From NCBI GenBank assembly GCA_037127255.1, contig JBANSL010000013.1, forward strand, positions 7,752,188 through 7,816,187: a stretch of 64,000 nucleotides of DNA. Direction: 5' to 3'. Position numbers and translations under genes: made by a program. The stretch is from Persicaria tinctoria (taxonomy: Eukaryota; Streptophyta; Magnoliopsida; Caryophyllales; Polygonaceae). Positions 47,013-59,590 of the stretch are shown here, piece by piece. How positions within the stretch are numbered: position 1 is the first letter of the stretch; each line of letters begins with the position of its first letter. The notes beneath the pieces were generated by a model. The model was not told where the DNA came from and ran no database searches. It worked only from the letters and a program-made list of their open reading frames with translations.

Positions 47013-50000
47013 ATGGCTGGGAACGAAGAGCGTTCATCTGATCGGGAGAGGCGTCACCAAGATCTCATCACCTCTGCGGATTTACAAAATCCGTTGTTCA
47101 TCCATCCCTCTGAGAATTCGGGAATGGTTCTCACCTCTATCCAGCTCACCCGCGACAATTTCCGGCGATGGAGAAAAGCTGCTACTAAAGCGTTGTCGGT
47201 GAAGAACAAATTGGGGCTCGTCGAAGGAACCTAGCTTGAAACACCAGAAAACGCTCCAATGTGGAATCGCTGTAATGATATGGTGTGTGCGTGGATCTTG
47301 AACTCTGTCTCCAAAGAAATCTATGCCACAATCGATGAATTTGATACTGCAAGAGAGATGTGGTTGGATCTTGAGGAGAGTTATGGCCAACCTAACGGGC
47401 CTCTGATCTTCTCGCTCCGGAAGGACATTCAAGGTTGTTGTCAGGGATCGGCATCAATCACGGAGTACTTCACCAAGCTCAAAGGGCTATGGCAGCAACT
47501 GACGGGTCTGGTTCCGCCAATTCAATGCAGATGTGGAAAATGCGAGTGCAATATCCAGGGCCAGGTGGAAGCGCAAGATCGTGAGAACAAATTAATGTAG
47601 TTTCTCATGGGCCTTCGTGAAGATTACTCGGGTGCTCATCGACAGATCCTCCTCAGCACAAATCTTCCATCTGCAAGCACAGCTCATGCACTCATCCTTC
47701 AAGATTCCACCACCAACAAAACCTCTATCTCCAATGGCAATGTCTCTGCAAGCACTGATTCAACTGCCTTGATGGCAAAACAAGGAAGTGCAGGAGGGCC
47801 AAAGGATAAGTCCAAGAAAGAGAAATGTGTGCATTGCAATGGGAACCACAAGGCTGATAGGTGCTGGGAGAAGTTTGGGTATCCAGACTGGCATTACAAG
47901 AGCAAGGCAAACCCACAGAGCTGCAAGCCTGGACCTGATGGCAAACCTCCACCATCAAAGTCATCTACAAACAGTGCATCTTCATCTGATTCTCCAGTGT
48001 TGCAGCCACTGACAGTTGAGCAACAAAGAATGCTATACTCATGGATCAACATGATGGAGCAGCACAAAGACAAACTGGCTGAGATAAACTTTGCAGGTAC
48101 CACAATCTGTTGTAGTGCATCTAACTTTACTGGATTATGGATTCTTGATAGTGGAGCCACAGATCATATTACTTGTGACACAAAATTTCTCTTGCACCCC
48201 TCTCCCACCAAGAAATCTACATCTATTCATCTTCCTGATGGGTCAACTAGCAAGATTGATCTCACTGGTGATGTTCACCTTACCTCCACATTAAAATTGT
48301 ACAATACCCTTTATGTCCCACACTTCAAATTCAATCTTGTCTCAATTAGCAAGCTCATTCGAGATCTGAACTGTGTTGTCATTTTCTTCTCAAACAAATG
48401 TGTCATACATGACCTTGCAAAGAAGATGCTGATTGCAGTTGGTGAAGAGCTGGGTGGCCTGTACTATGTGGTCCCTGAAGTCAAGCTTGGAAGTAGCATT
48501 CTAGATGAACTAGCCTCCTACATGTCCCAATTTTCTTTGTTAGCCCCACATCAATGTGCAACCAACTCTATACTCCCTATGTTTTTACCTATTAAGCATA
48601 CCAGCCCCACATCTCTGTACTCCCAATGTGGCATTTAAGGCTTGGTCATGCTCCTCATGAAAAGTTGTGGCATATACCACATGTTGTGAATGATGTGAAT
48701 AAAGACAAATCTCCTTTTCTCTGTAATGTGTGTCCTCTGGCTAAACATACTAAATCCAAATTCACAGCTAGCACATCTCATGCTAATACTGCTTTTGAAT
48801 TGCTTCATTGTGACTTGTGGGGACCCTATGACACAGCAACATACAATGGCCATCGATCCTTTCTTACAATTGTTGATGACCACAGCGGATGTGTTTGGGC
48901 CTACCTCCTCAAACACAAATCTGAAGCCACTCCCTCTTTAATATCCTTCATTTCCATGATTGAAAACCAATACAAAACTACTGTGAAAAGGATCAGGACT
49001 GACCAGGGTACTGAATTCTTTAACTCATCTTTAGCCTCCTTTTTTCTTACCAAAGGTATTCTCCATGAGAGCTCATGTACTGCCACCCCACAACAAAATG
49101 GTAGGGTGGAGAGAAAGCACAGATATATCCTCGAGACTGCTCGGGCTTTGAGGTTTCATGCCTCTCTTCTAACCAAATTCTGGGGAGACTGTGTTCTCAC
49201 TGCCACATATCTCATAAATCGCCTACTCATTCCCTTGCTCCAAAATAAATCACCATTTGAGGTACTAAATGGCCAACCCCCTTCCTATGACAAATTAAAA
49301 GTCTTTGGGTGTCTGTGCTATGTTGCTTCATCTGCTGTTGGGAGGAAGAAGTTTGATGCCAAATCTGATACTTGTGTTTTCATTGGCTATCCAAGTGGTT
49401 TTAGGGGTTATAAGGTGTTTAACATAGCAGAAGGAAAAAGTAGTATTAGCAGGGATGTGCAATTCTTGGAGCATATTTTTCCCTTTGCTGAAACCACTCA
49501 CCCTTCCTCAAACACATCTCCTTTTGACACTGTGAACAAAACTGAGACTGCCTTTGTTGATGACCTGTTTCAATTTCAGTCAAATCTACCTCCTTTTGAG
49601 CTAGTGGATGTCATCTCTTACACATCTCCTAGCCTAAACCCTCCTTCTCAGCATGAATCCTTAGCTGACTACTCTCCTTCACCAGTGGCTCCATCCTTTG
49701 ATGATGTGCCTGCCCTCCCCACACATTCTGAAACTGCAACACCCAGTGAACCTACTAGACGTTCATCTAGAAATGCACCACCTCCAGACTGGCTAAAGGA
49801 CTATGTATGTGCATCCACTAGCTCTGAATCAACTGCAGTCTCATCTCTCAGTAAGTCTCTTTACCCTATTGCATCCTGCATATCCTACACTTTATGCTCT
49901 CCATCTTATCTGTCCTTCATAAATAATGTGGCTCCCCTATCTGAACCCACTTCCCTTAAAGTGGCACTTCGAAATCCAGAATGGATTAAGGCAATGAAGA

Positions 50001-51529
50001 CTAAATTGGATGCCCTGGAATCAAATCACACTTGGACATTGGTTCCCAAGTCCATTGCTCAGTCCACTGTGAGTTGCAAATGTCTGTTTAAGCTCAAGAT
50101 CAAAGCTGATGGTACACTAGATAGGTACAAGGCTAGGCTAGTTGCAAGAGGATTCTCACAACTTGAGGGCATTGATTATAGTGACACCTTTGCACCTGTG
50201 GCAAAGATGATCTCAGTCCATACTCTACTTGCTATTGCAACTGCTAGAGGTTGGCCTGTGTCACAGATGGATGTGACAAATGCCTTTCTTCATGGGGAAC
50301 TTGAGGAAACTGTGTACATGGATCTACCTCCTGCATACCATACTCTTAAACAGCTTGATTTCCCTCAGGGGGAATGTATGATTGATGGCAATACAGCTGC
50401 AACTATGGTATGCAAACTGGACAAGTCTTTATATGGACTAAAGCAAGCACCAAGACAGTGGTTCTCAAGGTTCTCTCAAGTGGTTCAAGCTGCTGGATAC
50501 AAGCAATCAAAGGCAGATTATTCTCTCTTCTATAAAGCAGCAGGAGAAACGTATACAACTCTACTTGTATATGTAGATGATATGTTGATCACTGGGAGCA
50601 GCATCACTGAAATCAAGGCTCTAAAGGAGCATCTCAGCAAGCACTTCTTGATGAAAGATCTGGGGAAGATAAGGTATTTCCTTGGTATTGAAATTGAGAG
50701 AAAAGAGGATGGAATGCTACTAAACCAGAGGAAATACACATTAGAAATATTGAAGGAAACTGGCATGACAGGAGCCAAACCAGCTGCTACACCACTTGAC
50801 CCCAGAATTAAGCTAACACTTGAAGGTGAGCAACAAGAAGTGGATGTGATTGTCTACAGGAAATTGGTGGGAAAATTGATCTATCTTACCATTACTAGAC
50901 CTGATATATGCTATGCAGTCCAGGTCTTAAGTCAGTTCATGCATAAACCCAATGATGAGCATTGGAAGAGTGCAAAACATGTGCTCAGGTACTTGAAGAG
51001 AGCACCTGGCCAAGGTTTATTTCTAGCTCAGAAATCTGATATGAAGCTCTATGCCTTTTGTGATGCTGACTGGCAAAGCTACCCTATGACAAGAAGGTCA
51101 CTTACTGGATTCTGCATTCTACTAGGAAACTCTCTAATCTCATGGCGCACCAAGAAGCAAACCTATGTTGCAATGTCATCTGCAGAATCAGAATATAGGT
51201 CTATGGCAACTGTGAGCTGTGAGATTACTTGGTTGCTGAAGCTGCTCACTGATCTTCAGGCAAATCAAACTCAACCTGTCAGACTCTACTGTGACAACAA
51301 ATCAGCAATGCACATTGCAAGAAATCCAGTATTCCACGAGCGTACCAAGCATATTGAAGGTGATTGCCACCTCGTGAGAGACAAGGTGTTGAGTAAAGAA
51401 ATTGTACTTGGATATATTCCAACTAAAGAGCAACCTGCTGATATGTTTACTAAGGTTGTAACACAGGATCAATGTAATAAATTTCTCACCAAGTTAGGTG
51501 TTGTTGATCTCTTCACAACACAAACTTGA
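47013..51529 (+). pseudogene. Copia B gag-pol, three frame breaks
   Basis: Gag begins at 47013 (DNFRRWRKAATKALS region). Stop TAGs interrupt it at 47232-47234 and 47598-47600. From 47607: one zinc knuckle (CVHCNGNHKADRC) and protease WILDSGATDHITC. A frameshift near 48626-48638 moves into one long frame, 48626-51529 (967 codons). That frame holds the integrase (HLRLGHAP zinc ligands, then DLWGPY, RTDQGTEF and NGRVERK), reverse transcriptase (NAFLHGELEE, YVDDMLITG), and RNase H (FCDADWQS, SSAESEYRSM, YCDNKSAMHIA). Pol is almost intact, so this is a fairly young copy. Confidence 0.92.
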
Positions 51530-51536
51530 GGGGGAA

Positions 51537-51723
51537 TGTTAGTAGAAGAGATTATGTTATGTGAGGTGAGAAGTTAGTTAGGAGAGTTAAGCTGTTGTTA
51601 GTCCTATATAAGCTCTCTCTCCCTCCCTTGTGATCAATTCAGCTCATTTTGTTGCTGTTCTGTAATAACAGAAACAAGAGTTCAGTTCATTCTCTCTCTT
51701 TCAATTGGCTCTTTCGATCATCA
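51537..51723 (+). repeat. 3' LTR of copia B
   Basis: 187 bp, three bases shorter than the 5' LTR and with about five substitutions. Confidence 0.9.
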
Positions 51724-52126
51724 TATACATTGAGGTTCAATTTTATAAATAAAGTGGTAAATTGATATTTTAAAACTTTTTTTTACACACAAAAGCGTGT
51801 GATTTGTACTTAATGGTTATTCAATTGAAAAAACAAATATATGAGTGATTGTTCACGTACATATATTTTTATAACGAGGTTCAATTTTATAAATAAAGTG
51901 GTAAATTCATATTTTATAACTTTTTTAGACAAAAAAAAGGTGTGATTTGTTAATGGTTATTCAAATGAAAAACCAAATATATGAATGTTGTTCAATACAA
52001 AATCAAATTTGTGGATGATTTTTTACAATTTTCAAATTTATGGGTGGTTTTGGACCTTGGTAATAAAAAAAATCCCACATTTTAAGGTCCATTTAATGTA
52101 ATGTTCCCTTAGGACTTTGGTAACCC
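51724..52126 (+). pseudogene. Intron 2 fragment of copy 3 with an internal duplication
   Basis: Continues the homology to copy 1 intron 2 (about 13706-13965). A stretch of about 144 bases starting gaggttcaattttataaata is present twice, at 51732 and 51876, but once in copies 1 and 2. Confidence 0.7.
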
Positions 52127-52129
52127 TAA

Positions 52130-52774
52130 GATCATCAGCAACCATGGGGTTACTTCTTTCCCTTTTTTATTTTCACCCCCTTATCATCATTTGACACTTC
52201 ATTTATTTTTTTCTTTAAATAATTTTGTACTTTTTCTACCTCTTCCTAAGAGGTTTACCTTACAACCATGGGGTAACCTTGTTCCATTACTTTTTCCATC
52301 TCATTAGTTTTATTTATAAATAAAATTAAAAAGTGCTTGATATTAATATTTTTTTTATTACATTAGATGAAAAATAAAAATAATAATAACATTATATTAT
52401 AAGCAAATAACAAAAATAATTACATTAATGTATGAGAATGGAATATGAAAAAGAAGTGCAAACAATATAATAGGTCAAGATAAGTATATATAGGGAAAAA
52501 TTATACTCAAATTATGGAGAAAAATAAAATAAAATTAATGGTATAATTATTATTTGAAAAAAATAATAATAAATATATATTATAAATACATTTTAATAAT
52601 TAATACATCAAATAAATATAATAATAAAATGGTGGGGGCCACTTGTGGTGGAAGAGGTTACCTTAGTGTGAAGGGGTAACTCCTTCCAACCTCTTCCTTT
52701 AAGGTATGACTTGCAACTATGAGTTTACTTTTTAAGACCTATAAAATAAGTAAAACTCATGATTGCACTTGGTC
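52130..52774. mobile_element. PIF/Harbinger-like element (645 bp) in intron 2 of copy 3
   Basis: Flanked by TAA (52127-52129 and 52775-52777). Imperfect inverted ends GATCATCAGCAACCATGGGG and, on the opposite strand, GACCAAGTGCAATCATGAG. Non-coding. The site matches copy 1 at accataacg. Confidence 0.7.
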
Positions 52775-53020
52775 TAACGTAAGTACGTACGTACGTACAC
52801 TATATTTGGTCAGGAAATTCGTACTTATTATTGACCCTTTGAAAATTTCACATGCCTAAAAAAAGATATTAATTATTAAAAAAATTATAATAAACCATTT
52901 GTCTCTTCCTTTAGTGTCTATCTAATACTTCATCTGTTCAATAATACATCTCCCTTTACTTTTCGACACGCTTTGTGATGAGAGAAAAACTCTATAAAAT
53001 ATTTTTTTTAATTAATTTTT
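52775..53020. other. Intron 2 remnant of copy 3
   Basis: 52790-52930 matches copy 1 (ggtcaggaaattcgtactta). From 52930 a Stowaway-like end (cttcatctgttcaataatac) appears without a visible partner. It ends with the 9-bp duplicate TTAATTTTT (53012-53020). Confidence 0.55.
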
Positions 53021-56000
53021 GGATGTTTTGCACTAATATACCAAAAAAATAATAATTTTGCAAAAATGTCAATGGGGTGTAAAAATTGCAAGGGAGTGTC
53101 AAAATGTTACTTTTGCAAATTTTTCTCACCAGGTAGCAGGTCACTTGGCAAAAAAAAAAACAAAAAGATTTGTGAGAGAGAGGGCAAATGAGATGGTGAC
53201 AAGTGGCAAAACTTAAGTTTTAATTGTTTTAAACTAATTTTCAGTCATTTTTATTTGTTAAAATAAAAAAATAAATTTATTTTTGAACTTAATTTAATTT
53301 TATATATCTATAGACACCCACTTTATATATGTTTCTGAAAAAAAATATTTCGAACTAAAGTTAGGTCACTTGGGTGTACATCGTATCTTGATCTCAATTT
53401 GGAGTATGACACGGATAACCATTTGGATGGCAAAGATAACAATTTAGCTGGCACGGAAATTCACACAACTAGCAAGATAAACCAGAAAAACTGGGCATAA
53501 CCGACAATCGTTGCTCCGGAGATGAAAGGTAAAGTTGCTAACGTGGGCAAAAAAATTACGATTTACGCTAGGTGCTGAAACACAAAAAAATCCATACAAC
53601 CCTACACATGGTTTCACTTGGCCTAAAAGAGAAAAGAAAAAGTTACGATTTACGCTTACTAGCCAGTAACTACTGTTGCCTAGCCACTGACTACGATCTC
53701 TTAGCCAATATAAGACCAACCCCTACCGGATCTCGTCTACATGAGGAACTTCCCTCAAGGACAAAATCAGGAGAGCCACCGCCGATCTCAATACCCTTGA
53801 ATCCCCATGGACTCTCTGTGGGAAAAGAAATTCGGGTGAGCCCTTGAAACATGTCAGGTTACCCCTAACCCAATACCCTTGAATCCCCTAAATCAGATCC
53901 CATATCTCGTCATCATATGCCGCTCGTCGTACGAACGCCTTTTCTTTTCAGTCGGTGAAGGATGGTTTTTGGTTATTTTGCATGAACTCAAGGTAAAGTA
54001 TGTGGTTGTCTATTTTGTTTGCCTAAGATGCGAAACCTGAATATTTGCGATGTAAATTACTAGCCAGTAAATACTATTATCTAGTCAATGACAACGATGT
54101 CTTAGCCAATGTAGAAGTAGCCCCTGCCGTATCTCATCTTAGACAGTATAAGACTAAACGAAATGCATTATAACGCAACATTCACAACAACCATCCATAA
54201 TAAATATAAAAAATTGTCCACAACATAACTTATCAGTCATCAAATACAAGTCATCCAAAAGGTGGAAACGATTAAATGTTCAAGTGAACCAAACACTACG
54301 AAGTACTCAAGTTCCCTTCCAAAGAAGCTTTGAATGGTGTCTTTGTGATTCTCCTCCTCGAAATCCCGATTCCTTCCAGCACATTTGAGGCCGGTGACGA
54401 GGCAAAATTCCTTGGTGATTACAGTTAATACCTTGTTGTTCGACGGCATGGCATCGCGACAATTTTTCCTTTCATTTTTTCTCATTGTCTCCTTAATCTG
54501 TCATACATGTGTTCAGATAATACCCATTTTAGCAATAATCATTACCAATATATACATATGCCTAGCCAGTCAAAATAATGTGTTTGCCAAAAAATATAAC
54601 ATTACACAAATGACACAACTATACAAATACCACGAATACCAATGTTCACATATGAATATGACTCTCTACAATTCAACATATTAAGGAATGTTCGGACTGA
54701 GGTAACTATTAAAAGAATCACTCTGAAATAATGCAAACTAGTGTTTGAATAAAAGTAGATTTTTGAGTTACCATTCAAAGTTTGATATATCTAGACATTT
54801 GACGAAGAGGTACAACCACCTTTGTGATGTATGCTTACTAGCCAGTAAATACTATTATCTAGCTAGTGACAATGATGTCTTAGCCAATGTAGAAGTAACC
54901 TCTGTTGGATCTCTCAAGATGATAAAATCAAACACAAGTCCTCTAAAAGGTGGAAACGATTAAACAATTAAGACCTAAACCAAACACTACGAAGTACTAA
55001 AGTTTATAACTTTTTTGTAAAGAAATTGATAATTTAATTGATTACTGAAAGAAAACAATTCAACCTCCAAACTAGGAGAAAGGGAGAGAAAAAGGTACCT
55101 TGAACAAAGAAGCCATTGATATTAATGCTAATAGGGTAAGTATCTCCAAAACTCCTCTCCTGCAAACAGAAGTTTTCACAACATCAGTGGGGATGCAGAA
55201 GTTTGAATTCAACTTGTTAAAAAATCAGGGCTAGTTTGATATGACTGAAAACACCTACTGATTAGCAAAATTCTAGAACTGGAAAAATGATTATTGAATT
55301 TCAAATCGAGTTATAAATGCCATCTCCGACCCATTTAAGACAGAGCATTTCTAATAGAAAAACAAAACAGCAAAACTGCAGGGAGAGGGGACGACCAAAA
55401 CCAACGAAGTTCAACAATAATTAGAATGGCCAATAATACCGACTGATTGGAAAAAAATTAGAGAATTGGGATGTCGAATGAACTAAATTCAAATCATCTT
55501 AAACACTCCATCGGCGACCAATTTCAGCGTTAGCTTTAACACAAAATTTATAACAAAATCGCAGGGAGGGTGGAATGGAGGATGACGAAAGCCAGCAAAG
55601 TTAAACAGCAAGCATGAACCTATAATAAAAAAAAATAGCAGGAAGAGAAATGATCTAAATAATAATGATAATAATACTAGGTTTACATAACAGAAGCCCT
55701 AGGTATCGACAATTTGTAAACTATCACAGGAATTCGAATAGGTTTATAGAAGAACCAAAACAGGAATTGAAACAACAACGAAGCCCTAGATCTGGGAAAT
55801 TTCATAAGCGAGTTTTAGGCCAGGAAGACGAAGAAAACCACCAAGACAAGATATCTGCTAAGGGGGAAAGGACCGCTAAAAATTGGTAGGACAGGACAGT
55901 GGACAACAAAGCACAGGCCAAACTCATAATGCAGAAGAATAGCGAATAGGAGAGATGAGAAAGATCGATCCTTACTGGCGAACCGAAGGAAGATGGCCGG

Positions 56001-56186
56001 CGGCGAAGTGTAGCTAGAAGCGCTGTCGATTGTAGGGCTGTTGAGATTTAACCGGCCAGAGGAGGTTGAGGCTACCGGTTATTTTTGCAAAAAAATTAGG
56101 TCATTGTGTTATTTTTGCAAAATTGGGCCGGATGTGTCATTTTTGCAAACATCCCACTCTTTTGGTATATTGAATACCATTTACTC
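53021..56186. mobile_element. Mutator-like element (3.2 kb)
   Basis: 9-bp target duplication TTAATTTTT at 53012-53020 and 56187-56195. The ends share inverted motifs: aatataccaaaa and ttttgcaaaaatgtca on the left against aatataccaaaa and tttgcaaaaatgacac on the opposite strand at the right. No transposase is visible. The interior carries a repeat of about 90 bases in three places (near 53640, 54055 and 54835: actagccagtaa...cttagccaat) and a second one twice (near 54245 and 54935: aaaaggtggaaacgatta). The short frames inside are not recognised. It is probably non-autonomous. Confidence 0.72.
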
Positions 56187-56218
56187 TTAATTTTTTTTAT
56201 ATAATTTGATACTTATTC

Positions 56219-56758
56219 TGTAAGATTCCGAGAATCCCAAGCGGGTCGTATCAAATCGGGACTCGTGTCGGGTTTATTTTATTTTTGGCTATAAAGTCGA
56301 GATCCACCACTTTACACAAAAGTTTAAGCCATTGTGAATGTGGGATGACCATGTTTTTATCCCAACACGCCCCCTCAAGACTCTCAATCTTTTTTGAAAT
56401 CTTTTTTTTTCTTTAAATCTTCTCCCGGGTCGAGACTCTCAATCTCTTTATAGCTCGCCCGATTTTTAGTTTTTTATGACGGGTTTCAGCATCTCAATCT
56501 CTTTTAGCCTATCCCGAAGCCAGGAAAACCGACCCGGCTCGAACCTGCTTTGAATACCATGTGAGATTCCGAGAATCCCGAGCGGGTCGTATCAAATCGG
56601 GAGTCGTGTCGGGTTTATTTTATTTTAGGTTATAAGGTCGGGATCCACCACTTTACACAAAAGCTTAAACCATTGTGTAGGACTCCATACCTTCCTTATA
56701 TTTTGGTTTGTTATACCACCCACAATCAATGTGGGATGACCATGTTTTTATCCCAACA
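56219..56758 (-). mobile_element. TRIM (miniature LTR element, 540 bp)
   Basis: Terminal repeats 56219-56367 (149 bp) and 56560-56758 (199 bp), both TGT(A/G)AGATTCCG...ATCCCAACA. The left one lacks about 50 bases. The 190-base interior has no coding capacity but has a primer-site-like sequence (reverse complement TGGTATTCAAAGC, 56547-56559) and a purine tract (reverse complement of ccccctcaagactctc). Flanks TATTC and TAGTC are a 5-bp duplication with one change. Confidence 0.78.
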
Positions 56759-56763
56759 TAGTC

Positions 56764-57108
56764 CACCTCAAAATCCCCTCTCGTATAGCCACATTCAATC
56801 CAATGTGCACCACGTTCAATTAAATGTGGTAGGATTTTTAATTAATTACGCTTTTAATCATCTTTACTCTTTACGAAGGATAATTAGTCCACCTCAAAAT
56901 CTAAATAGACATTTTTTTTAAACAAAATTTATCAAAATAATATCTTTTAATTATTGATGGAAGTGTCAAACTAGCTAGATATATAAAGAAACCAAAGAGT
57001 CCCATAATGAAAATATAAATGAATATGTTTAGTTTGCCAATTGGTTTTAGTATACACCTCAATCAGCTTATGTGCTAAGCTATAGACTTTAGTAAGGAGT
57101 ACTAAGTA

Positions 57109-57177
<69 letters not shown>

Positions 57178-57200
57178 TACACCTCAATCGATCAGTTTGC
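56764..57200 (+). pseudogene. Intron 2 of copy 3 with empty MITE site and TA microsatellite
   Basis: Matches copy 1 at 14445-14608 and then at 15694 onward. The MITE plus solo LTR found in copies 1 and 2 is absent, leaving a single TA at 56941-56942 (aaaataaTAtctttta). A (TA)n tract (57112-57174) followed by a repeat of nearby sequence (agtatacacctcaatc) has replaced the end of intron 2 and the start of exon 3. Confidence 0.8.
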
Positions 57201-59034
57201 CAATCGGTGTTACCTTCAACGTCCTCTTTGCCAATTGGATGATCACCATCATCATCATCATCCTCTTCCTAAGTACATATTCTCACTTATGCACTGTTTT
57301 AGTTTTTTTTTGGATAGGGTGTACGCCCTCCTCCATTAGAGCAGCTGAGTCCAATCAAACTAGACTAAGATCGATCCGGAAAAAAATCCCCTAACTTACA
57401 TCACTTGAAACTAATTCCACGTTGCCAATGAAGCCACATCAACCAAGGCTTTCTTGAAGGGTGTTGAGAAATGGAAGAAAGAAACCATCCAAAGGGTGAT
57501 TATGTTTTGTTTTTTGGAAAAATAATACGCAGTATTAACTTTAAACCAAACATAATAGGATCTTTACTTTGCATGAATTATGCCTATATTAACCCAAAAC
57601 AAATATGCTTCTCAATTCCGGCTATTTTTTTGACAAAAATTGTCGAAATTGAGAACCCTCTTATTTTGGGTTAATTTGGAGAAGTATTTTGGCAGACGAA
57701 ACCGTATGAAATAATAAAGGAGAAGGTACTTTGGATGACAAAATCATCAGAAAAATAACCTAAATTATGAAAAATATTGTTTTTGATTAATATGGGAATA
57801 CTTTGTACATGGATTAGTTAAAATCTGATACTTGGTTATTTTTCCCTTTTTTTTTTGCTTAACTTAATTTTTACCTCTGTCTCGATTTATATTTATTTAA
57901 TTTGAAACACTGTTTAATTTCTTACCATTTCAGGAGGCTGATCGAACAGATACTAAGATCTGCCGGTGAGCATGCCTCACTAGTAGAAAAAAGACATTTT
58001 AGCCCGGGCGTTTTTGGAAATATAGCCCGGATATTTACAAAATCCCATCCGGGCATCACGCTGGTGTGATAATAGCCTAATAGCCCGGATATGAAATGGG
58101 ACGCCCGGGTTAATAGAGCTTTACCTTGTTGGAAAAAATAGACTTTATATCCCGGATATGGGGCACGCCCGGGCTATTTTGTCTGTTATTTGTTTTTTAA
58201 AAAAGAGACTTCATAGCCCGAAGCATTTGAGATCCGGGCTAAAAAGTCCCTTTTATTATATAAAAAAAAAACACCTACGAAAATCCATAGGTGCATTTCT
58301 GTAGCCCCTGTAGGTCCATATTTCAAATAACCCACATCTAATTAATTTTTTAACAAAGTGACTAAATATTCATACATACATCCACAATGTCTTCAAATAT
58401 AACATAAGGATCCTCTTGATACAGCAAAGGTCACATAGAGGTGTACCCTTGGTCAAGATTGAACACAAAAGACATACAAACCAAGTGTACCACTCAACTC
58501 CTCACTCCTTTTCAAGCTTATCTGGTCTACATGCCACTCCACATCATCTACGGTTTTCTTGTCCTGAGATCTCCATTGTGATTCCCTTCACCCCACTTCA
58601 ATGCCCCGGGAATCATAATCTGATTCATAATTCATCACAACTAACCGATTAAACCAAACACATAATAAGTTGCAGCAAAATAAATATCATTTCTTTTATA
58701 CTTGCACAAATAACTTAAAAAGTTGAATCAATAAAAAATATCATAAAAAATCACATTACACAAAAAGTATAAATCTAGTAAAAAGAAACTGCATCGTGAT
58801 AGTGATGAGGATAAAGTAAGTATATGCATCAATTTTTTTTTCACTCAAGGACAATGAAGAATTACATCTACAAAGGTATGACAACTCTCTAGCCAACATT
58901 CATTTTCTTAACTTGATTTCACTAAAATAATAGTTTCAGCCAACATCAATATCATAGGAATTGTTGTAACATGGCACAATATAGTATATTCTAACTAGGA
59001 CAAGGGCTAGGGAAGAAGGAAGCATAGACCTGTT

Positions 59035-59590
59035 CTCGGACATCATCACTCGCAGATGCAAGGCGTTGAATACACTTTGGGAACCATTCTCAGACACCTC
59101 AATCTTGTATCTTCTTTAGTTCCTGATGCAACATTGGTCAAAGCTCGGGCTGCCTTAAACGGTAAAAAGCCAAACTCGTAAGTGCAAACCACTTGGATAT
59201 TGTCAAATTTTCACAAATCTTCCAAGATAGGGGAAATGATACATGTAAGCTCGGGCTGCCTTAAACGGTAGGTGATGCCTATGAAACTCAACAAACATAG
59301 GAATTACACCAACCTTGATAACTTCATCAATGGGCTAGCAACACTCTAAACATGAACGAATACAGAATCACACTCTAAGGTTAAAAGAGTTAATTTGAAC
59401 ATGGAAGAAAATATAATAAAAGTAGAAGCTTCACTCATACAAATGAAAAAAATATACATAATTGAGGATAAGAAGTTAGATCTTGTTTTTAAATTTTCTT
59501 TTTACTCAAAGCCTACCTCACAAAATGTTCCATAATTAGACTCTTGCGCGTTCTTTTCTTGTCATAATTCCTTCTTCTCCAAAACGTTTT
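59035..59590 (-). pseudogene. Importin-alpha gene fragment captured in the CACTA element
   Basis: Translated on the minus strand, 59338-59247 gives IDEVIKVGVIPMFVEF followed by HRHHLPFKAARA. 59163-59035 gives FKAARALTNVASGTKEDT and, after a one-base shift, RLASASDDVREQ. These are the successive Armadillo repeats of plant importin-alpha (canonical order: IDEVIKAGVIP, ALTNVASGT, LASxSDDVREQ). A donor-like GT follows DVREQ, matching an exon end. A basic stretch at about 59590-59530 (RRRNYDKKRTRKSL) could be a decayed importin-beta-binding domain upstream of it. A 24-bp duplicate (59141-59164 and 59247-59270) and several frame breaks show it is not functional. Confidence 0.65.

Larger units (their letters stand above)
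46722..51723 (+). mobile_element. Ty1/copia element B (5.0 kb)
   Basis: LTRs 46722-46911 (190 bp) and 51537-51723 (187 bp), both TGTTAGTAG...GATCATCA. Primer-binding site TGGTATCAGAGC at 46912-46923, purine tract ttgagggggaa just before the 3' LTR. Flanks TATAT (46717-46721) and TATAC (51724-51728) are a 5-bp duplication with one change. It lies within intron 2 of gene copy 3. Confidence 0.92.
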
